Positions 1-5,608 of a DNA stretch of 6,625 nt are shown piece by piece; position 1 is the first letter of the stretch, and each line of letters begins with the position of its first letter. The notes beneath the pieces are model-generated. The model was not told the DNA's origin. It saw only the letters and a program-made list of their open reading frames with translations, and searched no databases. The stretch spans positions 1 to 6,625 of the forward strand of contig CAAENU010000005.1 in the NCBI GenBank assembly GCA_900757415.1, written 5' to 3'. Source of the stretch: an uncultured Oscillospiraceae bacterium (lineage in GTDB: Bacteria; Bacillota; Clostridia; Oscillospirales; Oscillospiraceae). The position numbers were made by a program, and so were the translations under genes.

Positions 1-1
1 C

Positions 2-937
2 GCCTATCGGGGGCTGCTGGAGATGGCAGTGCAGGAAAAGGTACAGTCCAACGGCGGTATCATCACTATGCAGGAGCTGCGGGATCTGGCGGTCAGCGCC
101 GGTGCGGATTGCTGCCATGTAGTGGATACCGCGGACGATGCACAGCTTGGACGCTTTTACGCGGAAAACGACTTTGTGCCGGAGCTGGAGGGCATATCGG
201 ATGCGGTATTTGACATGCTGGACTTCGCCAAAATCGGCAAGGCGCTCCGCACCGGCGAGGGCGGCGTTTATGTGGGCGGGTGCTATGTGGTGCGGGACGG
301 CGGTCTGCTGACAGCGCCGCCTTGCCCCAAGGAGCTGCCGGAAAAGCCGGGGTATCTCTTCCAGCTGACCTTCGGCCTGCACCCGGATTATCGAGACGAC
401 CGCACGGTAACACTGGATCTCCCCGCCTCGGGAAAAGAGTTGGAGGAAGCGCAGGAGCGGCTTGGTACACTGCAATGGGAAAATACTGCCGTGTTCGACT
501 ACGATGGCATCATCCCCAATGCGGCAACGTTTGCTGATCTGCCCACAGAAATGGAAGCCTTCAATGAGTTTGCCAAAGCGGTGAAGAATATCCCTGCCCG
601 ACAGGTACAGCTCCCAAAACTGAAAGCACTGCTGGATCAGTTTGAGGTACAGGACATCGGAACGGCTATCCTTCTGGCGGAGCGCATGGACGAATACATC
701 CTTACGCCGGAGATCAGCTCACCGCAAGAGACAGCCGTAGACCAGCTGCGCTTTCTGCTGGACGATGCTGCGGCAGAGCAGTTGATTCCCCATGTAAATC
801 TCTTCGCCTACGGAAACGAGGTGATCCGGCATGACAACGCCGCGCTGACACCCTACGGCCTGCTGCATCGCGCAGATTATCAGCCGATGCTGTCTCCATC
901 GCAGGAAAAACAGATGGATATGGGAGGTCCGGCATGA
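2..937 (+). CDS. ArdA-like antirestriction protein, 5'-truncated by window edge
   Basis: The frame is open from base 2, and no convincing ribosome binding site precedes the ATG at 23 (a GGAG lies only one base away), so the true start is probably upstream. Numbering from that Met, residues 60-95 contain a DFAKIGKALRTGEGG stretch followed by GGCYVVRDG. Residues 111-210 follow the ArdA-like layout: a YLFQLTFGLHPDY strand, LDLPASGKELEEAQERLG, then an acidic segment with NEFAKAVKNI. The C-terminal part has PHVNLFAYGNEV and LTPYGLLHR (276-283), which I recognise from ArdA-like proteins of Firmicute conjugative elements. ArdA proteins are acidic DNA mimics that block type I restriction enzymes, helping incoming conjugative DNA to establish. 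I see resemblance in pattern, not a proven homology; DNA-mimic activity is inferred. It ends in ATGA, overlapping the next small ORF. It is the main reason to suspect an ICE. Confidence 0.55.
   Translation, partial: AYRGLLEMAVQEKVQSNGGIITMQELRDLAVSAGADCCHVVDTADDAQLGRFYAENDFVPELEGISDAVFDMLDFAKIGKALRTGEGGVYVGGCYVVRDGGLLTAPPCPKELPEKPGYLFQLTFGLHPDYRDDRTVTLDLPASGKELEEAQERLGTLQWENTAVFDYDGIIPNAATFADLPTEMEAFNEFAKAVKNIPARQVQLPKLKALLDQFEVQDIGTAILLAERMDEYILTPEISSPQETAVDQLRFLLDDAAAEQLIPHVNLFAYGNEVIRHDNAALTPYGLLHRADYQPMLSPSQEKQMDMGGPA
922..927 (+). promoter_or_regulatory. Strong ribosome binding site for the 28-codon ORF
   Basis: GGGAGG lies 6 bases before the ATG at 934, inside the last codons of the ArdA-like gene. 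It is as strong as the sites of the larger genes here, and is the main reason to take the tiny ORF seriously. Confidence 0.5.
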
Positions 938-1020
938 GCGGCAACGTCAGTGCCAGAGGGCCTCCCTATTTTGTTTCCACCGTTTCGCGTCTTTCCGTTG
1001 ACTTGCGGGCAGTTGTGTGA
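934..1020 (+). CDS. 28-aa small ORF coupled to the ArdA-like gene, function unknown
   Basis: The ATG overlaps the upstream TGA as ATGA, and GGGAGG sits 6 bases before it, an arrangement typical of translational coupling. The product is 28 residues: MSGNVSARG, then PPYFVSTVSRLSVDLRAVV, then TGA at 1018. It is basic, with a short hydrophobic and aromatic middle, and has no signal peptide or membrane segment. I do not recognise a family. It may be a small structural or regulatory peptide, a leader peptide for the lipoprotein gene 41 bases downstream, or the remnant of a longer gene. It also overlaps the candidate -35 box at 998. The start signal is seen; that the peptide is made and useful is inference. 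Confidence 0.4.
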   Translation: MSGNVSARGPPYFVSTVSRLSVDLRAVV

Positions 1021-1024
1021 TAGT
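998..1024 (+). promoter_or_regulatory. Weak candidate promoter for the lipoprotein gene
   Basis: TTGACT (998-1003) matches five of six bases of the sigma-70 -35 consensus. The best -10 candidate is GATAGT (1019-1024), matching four of six, but the spacing is only 15 bases. At the ideal 17-base spacing the hexamer is TAGTTG, a poor match. The lipoprotein start lies 37 bases further on. Read-through from the ArdA-like gene is an equally good explanation for expression. Confidence 0.22.
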
Positions 1025-1044
1025 TGTTTGTGCTACCAAAACAC

Positions 1045-1052
1045 AAAGGAGG
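1045..1052 (+). promoter_or_regulatory. Ribosome binding site fixing the lipoprotein start
   Basis: AAAGGAGG ends 9 bases before the ATG at 1062. It decides between that ATG and the in-frame GTG at 1017, which would put 15 non-signal-like residues ahead of a clear lipoprotein signal. Confidence 0.8.
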
Positions 1053-1061
1053 ATAGCACAG

Positions 1062-1814
1062 ATGAAAAAGATCACAGTATTACTAATGAGTATCCTGTTG
1101 CTCCTGTCTGCCTGCGGGCAGGCACCGATTGCAGCAGAAACCGAGACAATCCCGCAAGTGACGCAGGAACAAAAGGAAGCGCCGATGATTCCAGCAAAGG
1201 CGGAGGCAGTGGACGAAAGCACAGAAGCCGGGGACAATGCGAACGCGGCAAAGCCTGCCGAGCAAATGGATGCGCCAAAGGGTGCGGATAAGGCAGTCGA
1301 AAAGCAGCCTGCATCCGCCAAAGCGGGGCGGCCTGCTGCGCCTGAACCGCCAGCGGCGGCCAAGCCGGAGGCCAAATCAAACCCTGCCCCCACACCAACC
1401 CCTGCGCCAGCGCCTAAACCTGAACCTGCTCCGACACCTGAACCTACGCCTGCGCCTACGCCCGAGCCTGACCCTGCGCCGCCTGCGGGCAGCGGGAACA
1501 TCTACTCCGTGGCGGAGGCGGTGCGGGCGGGCAACGAGTATGCGCAGGCGCAGTACGGTGTGACCATCGACACCACCATGACGGCCACCGATTCCAGCTA
1601 CTTCCCCGGCACGGCGGACAGCGTGGCGTGGTTGGCGGCCAACGGCGGGCAGGAGGCGCTGAACCGCGCGGCGCGGGGCAACGTGGAAGCCACTTTTGAC
1701 TACCTTGCAGCCATGGACGGCGCGGACACGGTCAGCGCCTACGCACGGTTCAACTGCACCGTGCGCTACAACGCATCATCGGACGAGTATATCGTGGTGG
1801 TGCTGTACGGATAA
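1062..1814 (+). CDS. Secreted lipoprotein with Pro/Ala/Glu-rich stalk and unidentified C-terminal domain
   Basis: The product is 250 residues. Residues 1-18 are a type II signal peptide: MKK, a hydrophobic run, then lipobox LSAC. Cys18 should be lipidated and the protein anchored to the outer face of the cell membrane. Residues 19-106 are Ala/Glu/Lys-rich and probably unstructured. Residues 107-142 alternate proline with Ala, Thr or Glu, a wall-spanning stalk. Residues 145-250 look globular: a helical start (YSVAEAVRAGNEYAQAQYG), a central helical part with FDYLAAMDG, and a closing beta segment (AYARFNCTVRYN then EYIVVVLYG). I do not recognise this domain. Placement between an ArdA-like gene and a pilus cluster suggests a cell-surface role, perhaps in mating contact or pilus assembly, but this is a guess. 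The start at 1062 is chosen for its AAAGGAGG site and signal peptide. A terminator-like hairpin follows the stop. Confidence 0.85.
   Translation: MKKITVLLMSILLLLSACGQAPIAAETETIPQVTQEQKEAPMIPAKAEAVDESTEAGDNANAAKPAEQMDAPKGADKAVEKQPASAKAGRPAAPEPPAAAKPEAKSNPAPTPTPAPAPKPEPAPTPEPTPAPTPEPDPAPPAGSGNIYSVAEAVRAGNEYAQAQYGVTIDTTMTATDSSYFPGTADSVAWLAANGGQEALNRAARGNVEATFDYLAAMDGADTVSAYARFNCTVRYNASSDEYIVVVLYG
1383..1484 (+). repeat. Low-complexity proline-codon repeat encoding the lipoprotein stalk
   Basis: About 34 codons in which CCN alternates with GCN, ACN or GAR, giving runs such as CCTGAACCT and CCTGCGCCTACG. The units are imperfect and in frame. They encode the XP-type stalk at residues 108-141. Such tracts vary in length between strains in many surface proteins; whether this one does cannot be told here. 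Confidence 0.75.
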
Positions 1815-1833
1815 AATTGAATACCCACCAGAG

Positions 1834-1861
1834 GGCCGACAGCGAAAGCTGCCGGCCTTTT
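1834..1861 (+). terminator. Intrinsic terminator or attenuator between lipoprotein and pilus genes
   Basis: Arms 1834-1843 (GGCCGACAGC) and 1848-1857 (GCTGCCGGCC) pair over 10 positions with one A-C mismatch, closed by a GAAA tetraloop and followed by TTTT. The T tract is short and the adhesin ATG lies only 22 bases beyond it. No promoter is visible in that gap, so the hairpin either ends lipoprotein transcripts with partial read-through into the pilus genes, or acts as an attenuator. Confidence 0.7.
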
Positions 1862-1871
1862 GCGTTGGGAG

Positions 1872-1877
1872 AAAGGA
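1872..1877 (+). promoter_or_regulatory. Ribosome binding site fixing the adhesin start
   Basis: AAAGGA lies 6 bases before the ATG at 1884, immediately downstream of the terminator hairpin. It favours that ATG, which opens a clean signal peptide, over the in-frame TTG at 1860, which lies in the terminator's T tract. Confidence 0.75.
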
Positions 1878-1883
1878 CATTGC

Positions 1884-3770
1884 ATGAAAAAAACCATTCC
1901 AAAGCTGCTGACACTGGTGTGCCTGCTGGCGGCGCTCATGGGGCTGTCCATTGTGACGGCCCACGCCGAGACCGTCACCGGCACCATCAGCGGCGGCAAC
2001 GAGTATCGCTACCACGAGGACAAGACGCCGGTGTCCCAATGGGGTGCATTTACCAGCACGAAGCTGAAATATTTCACGCGGGACGATACCGGCGCAACAG
2101 TGCCCGCCTATTGCATGGAGCCGGCTGTGCGTTCGCCCCAGGGCGACGCCGAATACTCCTCCGTCAGCTGGAGCGGGCTGAGCTGGAACCAGCGGTACGC
2201 CGTGACGCTGGCCATGGCCTACGGCTATGGCGGCAACTACGGCTTCGATATGCACCCGGACTGTGCGCAGCTTGCGACACAGGCCATCATCTGGGAGTTC
2301 GTCTGCGGCTACCGCGGCACGACGTACCCCTACACGCTGTATGACACCACCTGCAAGGAGCTGTTTCACTATGCCGGCGACGATGTGGCGGTGGCGTATG
2401 ACATCATCATCGACCGCATCATGCAGCACGGCACGATCCCCAGCTTTGCGGTGCGGTATCGCAATCAGCTTTCGGACAGCAATGCTATCCAACTGACGTG
2501 GGACGGCAGCCAGTACACCGGGACGGCCACCGACACCAACGGCGTGCTGTCGCAGTATCGTTTTCGCGCCAACATCAGCGGTGTGACCATCAGCCAGCGG
2601 CGCAACGTGCTGACGGTCACGGCCACCAAGGAGGCCGGAGCGCAGCTGAACGGCTGCGTCAGCAGCGATTACGGCTACTCGCTGGACGTGGAGGGCACGG
2701 AGTCCGTGTTGCTGGAGCCCAGCAACGGCAGCAATTATCAGGCCTGCGCCGCGCTGACCACCCTGCCCGACCCCGTGTGGGCGTATGTGCATTTTAAGGT
2801 CAACATCGTGGAGGAGAAGGGTTCTCTCACCATCAACAAAGTGGACGCCGATACTGGTGCAGCACTTTCAGGCGTCACCTACCGGCTGTTTGACGCCAGC
2901 GGCAATAAAGTGGCCGACGTGACCACCGGCGCGGACGGCAGGGCGGTATTCAGCGACCTGCCGCTGGGCAGCTATTCCTATCAGGAGATCAGCGCGCCGG
3001 AGGGCTATGTGGTGGACAGCACCAGATACACGGCCACCATCTCCACATCGGCGCTGCACATCACCGAGCAGCGTACCAACGCACTGGCCAAGGGCAGCAT
3101 CGAGATCCTGAAGGTAGACGCCGAAACCAGACAGCCGCTGGCCGGTGTGGTGTACCGGCTCTTCAACGCCAATGGCAGCAAGATCGCGGATGGCACCACC
3201 GACGGCAACGGCAAGGTGACCTTCTCCGACCTGAAGCCCGGAAAGTACGCTTATCAGGAGATCAGCACCGTAAGCGGCTATCTGCTGGACAACACCAGGT
3301 ACGAATTCAGCCTGACCAGCGAAAATCTCCATGTAAAGGTCACACGCGAGAACATGTCTACCAAGGGCAGTCTGACCATCCGCAAAATCGACGCCACAGG
3401 CGGGCCGCTTGCCGGGGCGGAGTTGTTGCTGGAGATGTCCACAGACGGTCAAAGCTGGGCAGAAATCGACAAGTCCACCACTGACAGCACCGGCGCAGCC
3501 AAGTGGGACAATCTCAAGCTTGGGGCGAAGTACCGCGTCACCGAGGTCAAAGCACCCGCAGGCTATACCCTGCTGCCCGAGCCGGTATCGGTGGATGCAC
3601 TGACGGCGGACGCGCCGGACATTACCGTGACCCTCTGCAACAATGCGGACTTTGTGCTGCCGTTTACGGGCGGTCGTGGCTTCGCTGCACCCATCCTGTT
3701 TGCGGCACTCATGCTGGGCATGGGTGTTTGTTTTTGCAAAAAATCTGAATTCAAGAAGGAGAACAACTGA
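1884..3770 (+). CDS. LPXTG-anchored thioester-domain adhesin with three Cna_B repeats (probable pilus tip)
   Basis: The product is 628 residues. Residues 1-28 are a signal peptide ending AHA. Residues 29-190 fit a thioester domain: Cys77 in AYCMEP and Gln133 in TQAIIW are the pair that forms an internal Cys-Gln thioester in Gram-positive adhesins such as Spy0125 and SfbI, used to bond covalently to host amines. Residues 190-305 are beta-rich and unassigned. Three Cna_B domains follow, at about 313-403, 404-494 and 495-587, each with the isopeptide set: K319/E368/N399, K410/E459/N490, and K501/E554/N586 or N587. LPFTG (592-596), a hydrophobic segment and a KK-containing tail form the sortase signal. 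There is no YPK pilin motif, so it should cap the fibre or be wall-anchored, not form the backbone. The pilin gene starts 2 bases after its stop. The fold assignment is from motifs; the ligand is unknown. Confidence 0.88.
   Translation: MKKTIPKLLTLVCLLAALMGLSIVTAHAETVTGTISGGNEYRYHEDKTPVSQWGAFTSTKLKYFTRDDTGATVPAYCMEPAVRSPQGDAEYSSVSWSGLSWNQRYAVTLAMAYGYGGNYGFDMHPDCAQLATQAIIWEFVCGYRGTTYPYTLYDTTCKELFHYAGDDVAVAYDIIIDRIMQHGTIPSFAVRYRNQLSDSNAIQLTWDGSQYTGTATDTNGVLSQYRFRANISGVTISQRRNVLTVTATKEAGAQLNGCVSSDYGYSLDVEGTESVLLEPSNGSNYQACAALTTLPDPVWAYVHFKVNIVEEKGSLTINKVDADTGAALSGVTYRLFDASGNKVADVTTGADGRAVFSDLPLGSYSYQEISAPEGYVVDSTRYTATISTSALHITEQRTNALAKGSIEILKVDAETRQPLAGVVYRLFNANGSKIADGTTDGNGKVTFSDLKPGKYAYQEISTVSGYLLDNTRYEFSLTSENLHVKVTRENMSTKGSLTIRKIDATGGPLAGAELLLEMSTDGQSWAEIDKSTTDSTGAAKWDNLKLGAKYRVTEVKAPAGYTLLPEPVSVDALTADAPDITVTLCNNADFVLPFTGGRGFAAPILFAALMLGMGVCFCKKSEFKKENN
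2820..3365 (+). repeat. Two tandem 273-bp units encoding Cna_B domains
   Basis: Units 2820-3092 and 3093-3365 encode 91 residues each. They align without gaps, and roughly half the residues are identical by eye. Shared blocks include YRLF, FSDL and YQEIS, and the 15-base string TATCAGGAGATCAGC occurs in both. The third domain (3366 on) starts at the same spacing but is more diverged and carries a small insertion. This indicates an old tandem duplication. Confidence 0.7.
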
Positions 3771-3772
3771 AC

Positions 3773-5608
3773 ATGAAAAAGATCCATCGCGTAGTGGCGC
3801 TGCTGCTGTCGGCGCTTATGGTCATCGGCCTGATGACCACGGCGTTCGCCGCAACAGATTCTGCGCCTACCATCGACCCCGGCAAGAAAGCTTCCCTGAA
3901 CATCTATAAGTACGACATCACCATGACCAGCAAGGACGGCGCGTGGGACGCGGAATCCTATGTCAGCACCGGCCTGCATGACGATGCCGTTATCGACAAG
4001 CTGGCAAAATACGCCGTGCAGGGCGTGGAGTTTACCTATCTGAGAGTGGCGGATATCGCCATGAATAATGAGCTGGTGGACGGCCAGCGTCAGGTAGGCG
4101 TGCTGTACGGCTTTGACGGCGCTGACACGGTACTGTCCGCCATCGGCGTGACCGCCGCGGATGCCCACAAGAGCGAAAACGGCAAAAACTACTACACTTC
4201 CGATCTGCTGAACAACAAGCTGTCCGCCGCCCTGACCGCCAATGCCACCACCGCGAAAAATGCGCTGGAAACGGCTGCGAAGAACGGCGGCGCGGCCATG
4301 ACCGAGACGGATGCTGCCGGTCACACCTCCGCGGAAAATCTTGAGCAAGGGCTGTATCTGGTGGTGGAGACCCGCGTTCCCGAGAATGTCACCAGCACCT
4401 GCAATCCCTTCTTCGTGTCTCTGCCCATGACCACCATTGACGGCGCGGCATGGAACTACGATGTCACCGTCTATCCCAAGAATCAGACCGGTAATCCTAC
4501 ATTGGATAAGACCGTGCGTGAAGCAAAGAACTCCACCGGCAAAAATACCGGCAGCCTGACCGACATCGGGGACGGCTACGCCCACACCGCCACCGCTTCT
4601 GTGGGTGACACCGTGGACTATCAGATCATCAGCACCCTGCCCACTATTACCTCCAAGGCGACTTCTCTCAGCGAGTACACCTATGTGGATACGCTGAGCA
4701 AGGGTACCAAGTACAACAAGAACGACGTGGTCATCGAGTTTTTCAAGGACAGTGGCTGCACCGACAAGATCACCACTTGGGCGGAGGATTCCGGCAAGTT
4801 CACCGTGACCTACGATGATACCGCCAACACCATGACCATCCGCATGACCGATGCCGGTCTGAGCGAGATCAACGAAGCTGCCACCGTTTACACCGACAGC
4901 GTGAAGCGCGGCTACTCCGACTGCACCATGCGTATCACCTACGCCGCCACTCTGACTGCCGACGCCCAGATGGGCGACAAGGACAACCCCAATGAGGTCG
5001 TGCTGACTTGGAAGCGCACCAACACCACCTACTTTGACACGCTGGAGGACTGCTGCCATGCCTACACCTACGGCGTGGATGTACTGAAGCAGTTTTCGGA
5101 TGGCAAGGGCAGCGCACAGAATGTAAAGTTCCTGCTGCACAACGATACCGACGATTGTTACATCATTGCCGACCTGAAGGATGGCGTGTACTACGCCAAG
5201 GGCTTTGCCGCCAAGAAAGCGGACGCCACCACCTTCGTCCCCAACGTGCAGGGTCATGTGGTGGTGAAGGGGCTGGAGGATGACACTTACTCCCTGACTG
5301 AGACTGCCACCGACAAGGGCTACATTCTCCTCAAGGAAGCGGTCAAGATCGTCATCACCACTAAGGAAAACGGCGCTTGCGAGCAGTGCGGCGCCAAGCT
5401 GCTGACCGCCGCCGGCACCGTCAACGGCAAGGCCGTCAGCATGACGGACGGCAACGCCATCGTCCCCCTGACCGTGGTCAACAACCCCGGCTTTGATTTG
5501 CCCAAGACGGGCGGCTACGGCACTTGGATGTTCACCATCGGCGGCGTGGCGCTGCTGGGCGTGGCAGCGTTCATCGTGGTGAAGTCCCGCAAGCGTAACG
5601 AGCAGTGA
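3773..5608 (+). CDS. Major (backbone) pilin, SpaH/EbpB/FctA-like, LPXTG-anchored
   Basis: The product is 611 residues. The start is preceded by AAGGAG. Residues 1-26 are a signal peptide ending AFA. The N-terminal domain (about 40-230) ends in the pilin motif WNYDVTVYPKN, whose Lys236 is the expected acceptor joining each subunit to the next. The second domain (about 241-420) has LDKTV (K246), YVDTLSKG (D306) and NEVVLTW (N407), matching the usual Lys-acid-Asn isopeptide set. The third, Cna_B-like domain (about 431-573) has VLKQF (K439), the E-box YSLTETATDKGY (E510) and VVNNPG (N570). LPKTG (576-580), a hydrophobic helix and KSRKRNEQ complete the sorting signal. Length and domain order fit three-domain backbone pilins. 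The third domain has a CEQCG insertion. Its TGA overlaps the GTG start of the sortase gene. Roles of individual residues are by analogy. Confidence 0.92.
   Translation: MKKIHRVVALLLSALMVIGLMTTAFAATDSAPTIDPGKKASLNIYKYDITMTSKDGAWDAESYVSTGLHDDAVIDKLAKYAVQGVEFTYLRVADIAMNNELVDGQRQVGVLYGFDGADTVLSAIGVTAADAHKSENGKNYYTSDLLNNKLSAALTANATTAKNALETAAKNGGAAMTETDAAGHTSAENLEQGLYLVVETRVPENVTSTCNPFFVSLPMTTIDGAAWNYDVTVYPKNQTGNPTLDKTVREAKNSTGKNTGSLTDIGDGYAHTATASVGDTVDYQIISTLPTITSKATSLSEYTYVDTLSKGTKYNKNDVVIEFFKDSGCTDKITTWAEDSGKFTVTYDDTANTMTIRMTDAGLSEINEAATVYTDSVKRGYSDCTMRITYAATLTADAQMGDKDNPNEVVLTWKRTNTTYFDTLEDCCHAYTYGVDVLKQFSDGKGSAQNVKFLLHNDTDDCYIIADLKDGVYYAKGFAAKKADATTFVPNVQGHVVVKGLEDDTYSLTETATDKGYILLKEAVKIVITTKENGACEQCGAKLLTAAGTVNGKAVSMTDGNAIVPLTVVNNPGFDLPKTGGYGTWMFTIGGVALLGVAAFIVVKSRKRNEQ

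Noticed and set aside
1017..1061. An upstream GTG start at 1017 for the lipoprotein.
   Set aside because: It would place 15 polar and basic residues before an ideal lipoprotein signal and ignores the AAAGGAGG next to the ATG at 1062.
1109..1124. A 7-bp inverted repeat (TGCCTGC, GG, GCAGGCA) over the lipobox codons.
   Set aside because: Short, within coding sequence, and explained by the Ala-Cys-Gly-Gln-Ala codons; no linked signal.
950..1291. A 113-codon plus-strand frame overlapping the small ORF and the lipoprotein gene.
   Set aside because: It lacks a ribosome binding site and is an out-of-frame reading of the lipoprotein's 5' half.
1860..1883. A TTG start at 1860 for the adhesin.
   Set aside because: It falls in the terminator's T tract, and the ATG at 1884 has a well-placed AAAGGA and opens the signal peptide directly.
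1776..2792. A 338-codon open frame on the minus strand across the adhesin's thioester region.
   Set aside because: It is the shadow of the adhesin frame in GC-rich DNA; the product is repetitive Ala/Val/His/Arg with no signal or motif, and it spans the terminator hairpin.
3563..5257. A 564-codon open frame on the minus strand across the pilin gene.
   Set aside because: It lies opposite an unmistakable pilin with all expected motifs. Its translation is Gly/Val/His-rich low-complexity, as expected for the complement of GC-rich coding DNA, and shows no domain.
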